DNA of 64,000 bases from Burkholderia sp. D-99 (GTDB lineage Bacteria; Pseudomonadota; Gammaproteobacteria; Burkholderiales; Burkholderiaceae), in NCBI RefSeq assembly GCF_011605345.1, contig NZ_JAAOXM010000012.1, forward strand, positions 186,001-250,000. The letters run 5' to 3'. Positions 57,248-64,000 of the stretch are shown piece after piece; positions within the stretch are counted from its first letter, which is position 1, and each line of letters opens with the position of its first letter. The notes beneath the pieces were generated by a model. The model ran no database searches, was not told where the DNA came from, and worked only from the letters and a program-made list of their open reading frames with translations. Position numbers and translations under genes: made by a program.

Positions 57248-58378
57248 TTGAAACGAAAAACCCTTGCCCTTTCCATCGCGGCGGCTGGCCTGTGCGCCGG
57301 CACCCAGGCGCATGCGCAGTCGAGCGTGCAGCTCTACGGCCTGATGGACCTGAGCTTTCCGACCTACCGGACCCACGCCGACGCGAACGGCAATCACGTG
57401 ATCGGCATGGGCAACGAAGGCGAGCCATGGTTCAGCGGCAGCCGCTGGGGCCTGCGCGGCGCCGAAGACATCGGCGGCGGCACGAAGATCATCTTCCGCC
57501 TCGAAAGCGAATTCGTGGTCGCGAACGGCCAGATGGAAGACAGCGGCCAGATCTTCGACCGCGATGCGTGGGTCGGTGTCGAGGACGATCGCTTCGGCAA
57601 GCTGACGGCCGGCTTCCAGAACACCATCGCGCGCGACGCGGCGGCGATCTACGGCGACCCGTACGGCACCGCGAAGCTCTCGACCGAGGAAGGCGGCTGG
57701 ACCAACTCGAACAACTTCAAGCAGATGATCTTCTACGCGGCCGGCCCGACCGGCACGCGCTACAACAACGGCATCGCGTGGAAGAAGCTGTTCAGCAACG
57801 GCATCTTCGCGAGCGCCGGCTACCAGTTCAGCAACTCGACGCAGTTCGCGACCGGCTCCGCGTATCAGGTCGCGCTCGGCTACAACGGCGGGCCGTTCAA
57901 CGTGTCGGGCTTCTACAACCACGTGAACAACGGCGGCTTCACGAACCAGACGTTCTCGGTCGGCGGCAACTACACGTTCGACATCGTGCGCCTGAATGCC
58001 GGCTATTTCCGCTACAACGGCGACCAGGGCCCGCTCGGCCAGCGTCACGACGATTCGTGGACGGTGTCGATGAAGATCGCGCCGAAGGGCGCGCTCGACT
58101 ACGAGCTCGGCTACCAGCAGATGCGCATCAAGAACGCCGCGAACAACTCCGACGGCTTCACGCCGAACGCGAACCTCGGTGCGTTCAGCCTGACCAACGG
58201 CGTCAGCAACGGCTTCAAGGAGACGATCTACGGGTCGGTGTTCTATCACCTGAGCAAGCGCACCGAGGTGTACCTGGCCGGCGACTACATGAAGCTGCAT
58301 GGCGGCTACACGGTGTCGTCGACGTTCGGCGCGAAGAACCAGCTCGAACTGACGTCGGGCATCCGTACGCGTTTCTGA
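57248..58378 (+). CDS. general porin (OmpC/Omp32-like, Burkholderia type)
   Basis: Outer-membrane trimeric porin of 376 residues of the Porin_4 family. The start is a TTG at 57248, set by GGAGGAGACGATC directly upstream and by the signal peptide (LKRKTLALSIAAAGLCAGTQ, ending AHAQ). The mature part begins SSVQLYGLMDLSF; typical porin text follows (SRWGLRGAEDIGGGTKIIFR, GFQNTIARDAAAIYGDPYG) and it ends in the Phe-terminal strand LELTSGIRTRF. Small hydrophilic molecules diffuse through such porins. It may be co-regulated with the two-component system just upstream. Confidence 0.92.
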   Translation: MKRKTLALSIAAAGLCAGTQAHAQSSVQLYGLMDLSFPTYRTHADANGNHVIGMGNEGEPWFSGSRWGLRGAEDIGGGTKIIFRLESEFVVANGQMEDSGQIFDRDAWVGVEDDRFGKLTAGFQNTIARDAAAIYGDPYGTAKLSTEEGGWTNSNNFKQMIFYAAGPTGTRYNNGIAWKKLFSNGIFASAGYQFSNSTQFATGSAYQVALGYNGGPFNVSGFYNHVNNGGFTNQTFSVGGNYTFDIVRLNAGYFRYNGDQGPLGQRHDDSWTVSMKIAPKGALDYELGYQQMRIKNAANNSDGFTPNANLGAFSLTNGVSNGFKETIYGSVFYHLSKRTEVYLAGDYMKLHGGYTVSSTFGAKNQLELTSGIRTRF

Positions 58379-58384
58379 CCCCGA

Positions 58385-58405
58385 GCGGGGCCCGTCGGGC
58401 CCCGC
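58385..58405 (+). terminator. GC-rich hairpin after the porin gene
   Basis: Perfect 9-bp stem GCGGGGCCC / GGGCCCCGC with loop GTC, seven bases past the porin stop and without a T-run. A better terminator lies 30 bases further. Confidence 0.4.
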
Positions 58406-58433
58406 CGTACCCTCCATCCGGGATTCTCCATGC

Positions 58434-58471
58434 GGGCACGCCGGCGCTTGGCGCCGACCGTGCCCTTTTTT
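58434..58471 (+). terminator. Rho-independent terminator of the porin gene
   Basis: Nested stem: outer GGGCACG / CGTGCCC and inner CGGCGC-TTG-GCGCCG, followed by six T. It ends porin transcription before the restriction-modification operon. Confidence 0.8.
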
Positions 58472-58713
58472 CGTCCTTTCCGGAGCGCCCCGGGGATGCC
58501 CGGCGGGCGGCCGCCGGCCGGCCATGCGACAACCGGCCCGAAACCGCTTGCGGCCCGTGGGGCGGGCGATCGCGGCCGATGCCCGCACGATCGGCCCACA
58601 TCGGCGCTTGACCTGCGCCGACCGACTCGATAGCGTTTCGGGTTTGCCCGGGCGGCCATTGCCGCCGGTGCCGTGAGCACGCCCGACGTCGTGGCGCGCG
58701 CGGCCGGGCTCCG
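58472..58713. other. upstream region of the restriction-modification operon
   Basis: No gene seen. This GC-rich 242-base stretch must hold the mod promoter, but I found no convincing hexamer pair and no simple repeat that would suggest phase variation. Confidence 0.4.
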
Positions 58714-60732
58714 ATGGAAAAGACGATGCAGAAACTCGATGCGGCCAGCCCGCAGGCGATGTCGACGGATTTCACCGCCGACAACGTCGCGCGCCTGAAG
58801 GCGCTGTTCCCCGAACTCGTGACCGAAGGCCCCGGCGGCGCGTCGGTCGACGTCGACGTGCTGAAGGCGCTGATCGGCGAACGCACGGTCGGCGACGCCG
58901 AAGAACGCTACGGCTTCCACTGGCATGGCAAGCGCAGCGCGCGCCAGGCTGCGCTCACGCCGTCGACGGGCACGTTGCGGCCCTGCCCCGACGACAGCGT
59001 CGCATGGGACGACACGCGCCATCTCGTGATCGAGGGCGACAACCTCGACGTGATGAAGCTGCTGCACAAGAGCTACGCGGGCAAGGTGAAGCTCGTCTAC
59101 ATCGACCCGCCGTACAACACGGGCAGCGATTTCGTCTATCCGGACGACTTCAGCGACAGCATCCGTCACTACCTGGCGATGACCGGGCAGACCCAGGGCG
59201 GCGTGAAGCGCAGCACCAATACCGAGGCGAACGGCCGGTTCCACACCGACTGGCTGAACATGATGTATCCGCGCCTGAAGCTTGCGCACGCGCTGCTGTC
59301 CGACGAAGGGCTGATCGCCGTGCACATCGACGAGCACGAAGTGCATGCGCTGGTGCTGATGCTGCGCGAGATCTTCGGCGAGGAGAACGAGCTCGGCGTG
59401 GCCGTGTGGGACAAACGCAACCCGAAGGGTGACGCACGCGGCGTCGCGTACCAGCACGAATCGCTGGTGCTGTTCGCGCGCAACGCCGAGACGCTGCTCG
59501 AACAGGCGCCGCTCAAGCGCCCGAAGCGCAACGCGCAGCGCATGCTCGACGCCGCGCACGACGCCGTGTACCGCAGCGGCAACCCGAAGGACGCGCAGAA
59601 GGCGTATCGCGCGTGGATGAAGGCGCAGACCAATCTGTCCGGCGGCGAGGTGATGTACGACCGGCTATCGGAAGAAGGCCGCGTGTACCGTCTCGTGTCG
59701 ATGGCCTGGCCGAACAAGAAGAAGGCGCCGGAAGAGTATTTCACGCCGCTGATCCACCCGGTCACCGGCAAGCCGTGCGCGATGCCGGCGCGCGGCTGGC
59801 GCAACCCGCCCGCGACGATGCAGGCGCTGATCGAGCGCGGCCAGATCGAATTCGGCGCGGATGAAAGCACGCAGCCGCAGCGGATCTACTACCTCGACGA
59901 GAACATGTACGAGAACGTGCCGTCGGTCCTGCCGTTCGCCGGCTCCGACGACGCGCTGCTCAAGACGCTCGGGATCCCGTTCGACCTGCCGAAGCCGGTC
60001 GATTTCGCGGCGGCCGTGATCGGCTGGTGCACGCGCGGCGACGACATCGTGCTCGACTGCTTCGCGGGCTCCGGCTCGACCGGCCACGCGGTGATGCAGG
60101 TGAACGCGACCGACGGCGGCGCTCGCCGCTACGTGCTCGTGCAATTGCCCGAAGCGCTCGACCGCCGCGACAAGACGCAACTGGCGGCCGCCGATTTCTG
60201 CGCGAAGCTGAAAAAGCCGCTGACGCTCGCCGAAGTCACCAAGGAACGCCTGCGCCGCGCCGCGCAGCAGGTCGCGCGCGATTACCCGGAAAGCTATGGC
60301 GACCTCGGCTTCCGCGTGTACCGGCTCGACACGACCAACGTGATCGAGTGGGACCCGCGCCGCGACGATTTCGACCATGCGCTCTTCGCGTCCGTCGAGC
60401 ACGTGAAGACCGGCCGCACCGAAGACGACCTGCTCGCCGAACTGACGCTGAAGCTCGGCCTCGACCTGTGCACGCCGGTCGAGCATCACCAGGTGGCAGG
60501 CAAGGCCGTGCACCTGATCGGCCGCTCGATCGTCGCGTGCTTCGATGCACGCATCGCGCGCGACGACGCGGGCCCGCTCGCCGACGGCATCGTCGACCTG
60601 CTCGATGCGACCGGCACGACGCACGACGTCACGTGCCTGTTCCGCGACAGCGGCTTCGTCGACGACGTCGCGAAGCTCAATCTCGCCGCGCTGCTCGAAC
60701 AGCACGGCGTGAAGCGCGTGCGGAGCCTGTGA
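58714..60732 (+). CDS. mod: type III restriction-modification system methyltransferase subunit (Mod)
   Basis: DNA N6-adenine or N4-cytosine methyltransferase of 672 residues, the target-recognising subunit of a type III system. The catalytic motif DPPY begins at Asp131 (IDPPYNTGSDFVYPDDF), and the SAM motif FAGSGST begins at Phe450; this order is the beta class typical of Mod. The segment between, about residues 240-410, should hold the recognition domain. ATG 58714 or 58726. No homopolymer or short repeat inside the gene suggests phase variation. Its stop overlaps the res start (TGATG). Confidence 0.9.
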   Translation: MEKTMQKLDAASPQAMSTDFTADNVARLKALFPELVTEGPGGASVDVDVLKALIGERTVGDAEERYGFHWHGKRSARQAALTPSTGTLRPCPDDSVAWDDTRHLVIEGDNLDVMKLLHKSYAGKVKLVYIDPPYNTGSDFVYPDDFSDSIRHYLAMTGQTQGGVKRSTNTEANGRFHTDWLNMMYPRLKLAHALLSDEGLIAVHIDEHEVHALVLMLREIFGEENELGVAVWDKRNPKGDARGVAYQHESLVLFARNAETLLEQAPLKRPKRNAQRMLDAAHDAVYRSGNPKDAQKAYRAWMKAQTNLSGGEVMYDRLSEEGRVYRLVSMAWPNKKKAPEEYFTPLIHPVTGKPCAMPARGWRNPPATMQALIERGQIEFGADESTQPQRIYYLDENMYENVPSVLPFAGSDDALLKTLGIPFDLPKPVDFAAAVIGWCTRGDDIVLDCFAGSGSTGHAVMQVNATDGGARRYVLVQLPEALDRRDKTQLAAADFCAKLKKPLTLAEVTKERLRRAAQQVARDYPESYGDLGFRVYRLDTTNVIEWDPRRDDFDHALFASVEHVKTGRTEDDLLAELTLKLGLDLCTPVEHHQVAGKAVHLIGRSIVACFDARIARDDAGPLADGIVDLLDATGTTHDVTCLFRDSGFVDDVAKLNLAALLEQHGVKRVRSL

Positions 60733-63700
60733 TGCGGCTGCATTTCGAAGCGGATCTCGACTACCAGCGCGACGCGATCGACGCCGTCTGCGACCTGTTT
60801 CGCGGCCAGGAATCGTATCGCGGCGACTTCAGCGTGCTCGCGAACGCCGCGCCCGGCACGACGGCCGCGGCCCAAGGCTCGCTCGGCTTCGCGGTGTCGG
60901 AACAGGGCGTCGGCAACCGGCTCTCGCTGACCGACGACGCGCTCGCGCGCAATCTCGCCGACGTGCAGCTGCGCGGCGGGCTGCCGCCGTCCGGCCTGCC
61001 CGGCTCGCGCGACTTCACCGTCGAGATGGAGACCGGCACCGGCAAGACCTACGTATACCTGCGTACGATCTTCGAGCTGAACCGCCGCTACGGCTTCACG
61101 AAGTTCGTGATCGTCGTGCCGTCGATCGCGATCAAGGAAGGCGTGCACAAGACGCTGTCCATCACCGAGGATCACTTCCGCGCGCTGTACGCGGGCGTGC
61201 CGTACGACTACTTCCTGTACGACTCCGCGAAGCTCGGCCAGGTGCGCCACTTCGCGGCGAGCGCGGCGATCCAGGTCATGGTGATGACGGTGGCCGCGAT
61301 CAACAAGAAGGAAATCAACAACCTCTACAAGGACAGCGAGAAGACCGGCGGCGAGAAGCCGATCGACCTGATCCGCGCGACGCGGCCGATCGTGATCGTC
61401 GACGAGCCGCAAAGCGTCGACGGCGGGCTCGAAGGCCGTGGCCGCGAAGCGCTCGCCGCGATGGCGCCGCTCTGCACGCTGCGCTATTCGGCCACCCACG
61501 TCGACCGTCACCACATGGTGTACCGGCTCGACGCGGTCGACGCGTACGAGCGCAAGCTCGTCAAGCAGATCGAGATCGCGTCGGCGATCGTCGAGGATGC
61601 GCACAACAAGCCGTACGTGCGGCTCGTGGGCGTGTCGAACCGGCGCGGCACGATCAGCGCGCGCGTCGAGCTCGACGTCGCGACGGCGGCCGGCGTGAAG
61701 CGCCAGATCGTGACGGCCACCGACGGCGACGATCTCGAACGCCTGACCAAGCGCGCGCTGTACGCGGGGCTGCGGATCGGCGAAGTGCATGCGGTGAAGG
61801 GCGCCGAATACGTCGAGCTGCGCCATCCGGAAGGCGAGGCGTTCCTGTCGCTCGGCGAGGCATTCGGTGACATCGACACGCTCGCCGTGCAGCGCGAGAT
61901 GATTCGCCGCACGATCCGCGAGCATCTCGACAAGGAGCTGCGGCTCGCGGAGCGTGGCGTGAAGGTGCTGTCGCTGTTCTTCGTCGATTCGGTCGAGCGC
62001 TATCGCCGCTACGACGAGAACGGCATGCCCGCGAAGGGCGACTACGCGCTGATCTTCGAAGAGGAATATGCGCGCGCGGCGCGCGTGCCGGCCTATCGTG
62101 CGCTGTTCGACGGCGTCGACGTGGCGCTCGAAGTCGGGCGCGCGCACAACGGCTACTTCTCGATCGACCGCAAGGGCGGCTGGACCGACACGAGCGAGAG
62201 CAGCGCGGCGGCCCGCGAGAACGCGGAGCGCGCGTACGGCCTCATCATGCGCGAGAAGGAAGCGCTGCTGTCGTTCGACACGCCGCTGAAGTTCATCTTC
62301 TCGCACTCGGCGCTGAAGGAAGGCTGGGACAACCCGAACGTGTTCCAGATCTGCACGCTGCGCGACATCCAGACCGAGCGCGAGCGCCGCCAGACGCTCG
62401 GCCGCGGGCTGCGCCTCGCCGTCGACCAGGACGGCGAACGGGTGCGCGACGCGGGCGTGAACACGCTGACCGTGATCGCGACCGAGCGCTACGAGTCGTT
62501 CGCGGAGAACCTGCAGAAGGAAATCGAGGCCGATACGGGCATCCGTTTCGGGATCGTCGAGGAACACCAGTTCGCGGCGCTGCCTGTGCAGGAAGGCGAT
62601 GCGCCCGCGCATGCGCTCGGCGTCGAGCTGTCGCGCGTGCTGTGGAATCACCTGCACGAGCAGGGCTACGTCGACGCGCAGGGCAAGGTGCTCGACCGGC
62701 TGAAGGATGCGCTGCGCCAGAGCGCGCTGGTGCTGCCCGAGGCGTTCGAGGTGCTGCGCGCGCCGATCGTCGCGACGCTGCGCAAGCTGTCGGGCCGCTT
62801 TGCCGTGCGCAATGCGGACGAGCGCCGCGCGATTGCACTGCGGCGCGATGCGTCGGGCAAGGCCGTCGTGTTCGGCGAGGAATTCCGCGCGTTGTGGGAT
62901 CGCATCCGTCATCGCACCGTGTATCGCGTCGAGTTCGACAACGCGAAGCTCGTGCGCGACTGCGCGGCCGCGCTGCACGACGCGCCGGACATCGCGCGCG
63001 CACGGCTGCAGTGGCGCAAGGCCGAGATCGATATCGGCAAGGCCGGCATCGAGGCGATCGAGGTGGCCGGCGCCGGCACGGTGCTGCTCGACGAAGGCGA
63101 GCTGCCGCTGCCCGACCTGCTCACCGAGCTGCAGGACCGCACGCAGCTCACGCGCCGGTCGCTGGCGACGATCCTGGCCGACAGCGGCCGGCTCGAGGAT
63201 TTTCGCGTGAATCCGCAGCAGTTCATCTCGGTCGCGGCCGATGCGATCAACCGCTGCAAGCGGCTCGCGCTCGTCGCGGGCATCGCGTACCGCAAGCTCG
63301 GCGAGCGCCATGTGCATGCGCTCGAATCGTTCGAAAGCGAGGCCTTGACCGGTTATCTGCGCAACCTGCGGCCCGATGCGCAAAAGTCGATCCACGAGGC
63401 GGTCGTGTGCGAGACGGACGCGGAGCGCGCGTTCGCCGATGCGCTCGAGGCGCACGACGGCGTGAAGCTGTACGCGAAGCTGCCCGCATGGTTCCGCGTG
63501 CAGACGCCGCTCGGCAGCTATCACCCGGACTGGGCCGTGCTCGCGGAACAGGACGGCGGCGAACGGCTGTACTTCGTCGTCGATACGCCGAATGCGGACG
63601 GCCACGTGCCGAGCGAACACGAGCGTGCGAAGCTCGCGTGCGGCGAAGCGCATTTCCGGGCGCTGGTGGACGGCGACGGCGCGGCGCGCTTCGTGCGCGT

Positions 63701-63758
63701 CAGGCAGGCGGACGCGCTGTTCGAACCTGCGGTGCCGCTGGCGGGCACCGGGCGGTAA
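60732..63758 (+). CDS. res: type III restriction-modification system helicase/nuclease subunit (Res), nuclease motif altered
   Basis: Large ATP-dependent translocase/nuclease of 1008 residues. Helicase motifs are intact: Walker A METGTGKTYVYL (Lys105), the type III-specific DEPQ at Asp224-Gln227, YSATH, and motif VI RQTLGRGLRL (Arg558, Arg561). The C-terminal nuclease domain retains SYHPDWAVL (Asp933), but the next catalytic element, usually VVETKG, reads VVDTPN (951-954): the catalytic Lys is Pro953. DNA cleavage may therefore be lost while DNA tracking remains. It is translationally coupled to mod and ends in a Rho-independent terminator. Confidence 0.9.
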   Translation: MRLHFEADLDYQRDAIDAVCDLFRGQESYRGDFSVLANAAPGTTAAAQGSLGFAVSEQGVGNRLSLTDDALARNLADVQLRGGLPPSGLPGSRDFTVEMETGTGKTYVYLRTIFELNRRYGFTKFVIVVPSIAIKEGVHKTLSITEDHFRALYAGVPYDYFLYDSAKLGQVRHFAASAAIQVMVMTVAAINKKEINNLYKDSEKTGGEKPIDLIRATRPIVIVDEPQSVDGGLEGRGREALAAMAPLCTLRYSATHVDRHHMVYRLDAVDAYERKLVKQIEIASAIVEDAHNKPYVRLVGVSNRRGTISARVELDVATAAGVKRQIVTATDGDDLERLTKRALYAGLRIGEVHAVKGAEYVELRHPEGEAFLSLGEAFGDIDTLAVQREMIRRTIREHLDKELRLAERGVKVLSLFFVDSVERYRRYDENGMPAKGDYALIFEEEYARAARVPAYRALFDGVDVALEVGRAHNGYFSIDRKGGWTDTSESSAAARENAERAYGLIMREKEALLSFDTPLKFIFSHSALKEGWDNPNVFQICTLRDIQTERERRQTLGRGLRLAVDQDGERVRDAGVNTLTVIATERYESFAENLQKEIEADTGIRFGIVEEHQFAALPVQEGDAPAHALGVELSRVLWNHLHEQGYVDAQGKVLDRLKDALRQSALVLPEAFEVLRAPIVATLRKLSGRFAVRNADERRAIALRRDASGKAVVFGEEFRALWDRIRHRTVYRVEFDNAKLVRDCAAALHDAPDIARARLQWRKAEIDIGKAGIEAIEVAGAGTVLLDEGELPLPDLLTELQDRTQLTRRSLATILADSGRLEDFRVNPQQFISVAADAINRCKRLALVAGIAYRKLGERHVHALESFESEALTGYLRNLRPDAQKSIHEAVVCETDAERAFADALEAHDGVKLYAKLPAWFRVQTPLGSYHPDWAVLAEQDGGERLYFVVDTPNADGHVPSEHERAKLACGEAHFRALVDGDGAARFVRVRQADALFEPAVPLAGTGR

Positions 63759-63764
63759 GACGAA

Positions 63765-63789
63765 GGGCGGCGATGAGCCGCCCTTTTTT
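63765..63789 (+). terminator. Rho-independent terminator of the mod-res operon
   Basis: Perfect 7-bp stem GGGCGGC / GCCGCCC with a 5-base loop and six T, six bases after the res stop. Confidence 0.88.
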
Positions 63790-63967
63790 GTCGGCTTTTC
63801 GACGCGGCCGCGCGTGCTTGCGATGCGCGCGCCTCGCGCCGGTTTCCTGTCTGTTAACTGCCCGTAAGCGATCCGTATTCGCGCGCCTTCGCGGCGCGGT
63901 TACGGCTGGTTGCAAATCGGGTCGGCACGATGTTTTCGCGCGACAGCCGCGTTGCATTGCCACGATG

Positions 63968-63991
63968 AAAAAAGGGCACCGAAGCGCCCTT
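63968..63991 (-). terminator. Rho-independent terminator for a gene beyond the right edge
   Basis: Stem AAGGGC / GCCCTT with an 8-base loop; on the minus strand it is followed by six T. It must serve a minus-strand gene that lies outside the window. Nothing else is seen in 63790-63967. Confidence 0.7.
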
Positions 63992-64000
63992 CCTTCACGT

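Noticed and set aside
60486..63653. Very long open frame on the minus strand opposite res (over 1000 codons)
   Set aside because: It is a mirror of codon bias in GC-rich DNA. Its product is Arg/His/Leu/Val-rich without recognisable domains, while the plus-strand frame is a clear Res protein.
1..64000. tRNA, rRNA, CRISPR arrays, insertion sequences, prophage
   Set aside because: No cloverleaf-like segments, spaced repeats, transposase or integrase motifs, or phage structural genes were recognised by eye. A dedicated scan with tRNAscan-SE and an IS database would settle this.

Overview
The window is GC-rich DNA from a beta-proteobacterium. Gene content and protein sequences point to Burkholderia, most likely the Burkholderia cepacia complex: a complete general secretion (type II) cluster with a reversed gspC, a fliLMNOPQR block, several Burkholderia-type two-component systems and a porin with a typical signal peptide. 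Species and replicon cannot be fixed from the sequence alone. I saw no tRNA, rRNA, CRISPR array, insertion sequence or prophage.

Layout, left to right. 1-9.0 kb (minus strand): a branched-chain amino-acid type binding protein cut by the window edge, a candidate structured small RNA, a livG-livF-binding protein-livH-livM transporter operon, and a GMC oxidoreductase with a divergent LysR gene. 10.4-13.3 kb: a CYTH-domain protein, an Lrp/AsnC regulator divergent from phenylalanine hydroxylase (phhA, then phhB), and a DUF3717 protein. 13.4-19.3 kb: a TctD/TctE-like two-component pair, a SET-domain protein, an old yellow enzyme, a glutamine-amidotransferase-like protein and a MarR regulator with a Cys/His tail. 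19.8-27.4 kb: a YbdK-type carboxylate-amine ligase beside a Kef-like cation/proton antiporter, mnmC, the HU gene, a CobW-family GTPase and a small lytic transglycosylase. Two AT-richer gaps here carry DnaA-box-like sequences.

27.8-39.6 kb: gspD-E-F, reversed gspC, then gspG-H-I-J-K-L-M-N, mostly with overlapping stop/start codons. 39.6-44.1 kb: an efflux locus with an outer-membrane channel, a small membrane protein, a MarR regulator and a DHA2 pump, but no adaptor gene. 44.2-44.8 kb: a Phd/VapC-type toxin-antitoxin pair behind a long palindrome. 44.9-47.1 kb: a LysR regulator divergent from a cidA/lrgA-cidB/lrgB pair. 47.4-51.8 kb: fliL-M-N-O-P-Q-R. 52.0-58.4 kb: an NMT1/SsuA-like ABC importer followed on the same strand by a sensor kinase, a response regulator and a porin. 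58.7-63.8 kb: a type III restriction-modification pair whose Res subunit has intact helicase motifs but an altered nuclease motif.

Most of the window is conserved Burkholderia core sequence. The points that most deserve a second look are the Res nuclease motif, the small RNA candidate, the perfect palindrome carrying DnaA-box-like arms, the degenerate methyltransferase half of MnmC, the unusually long GspI leader, and the ligase/antiporter pair.
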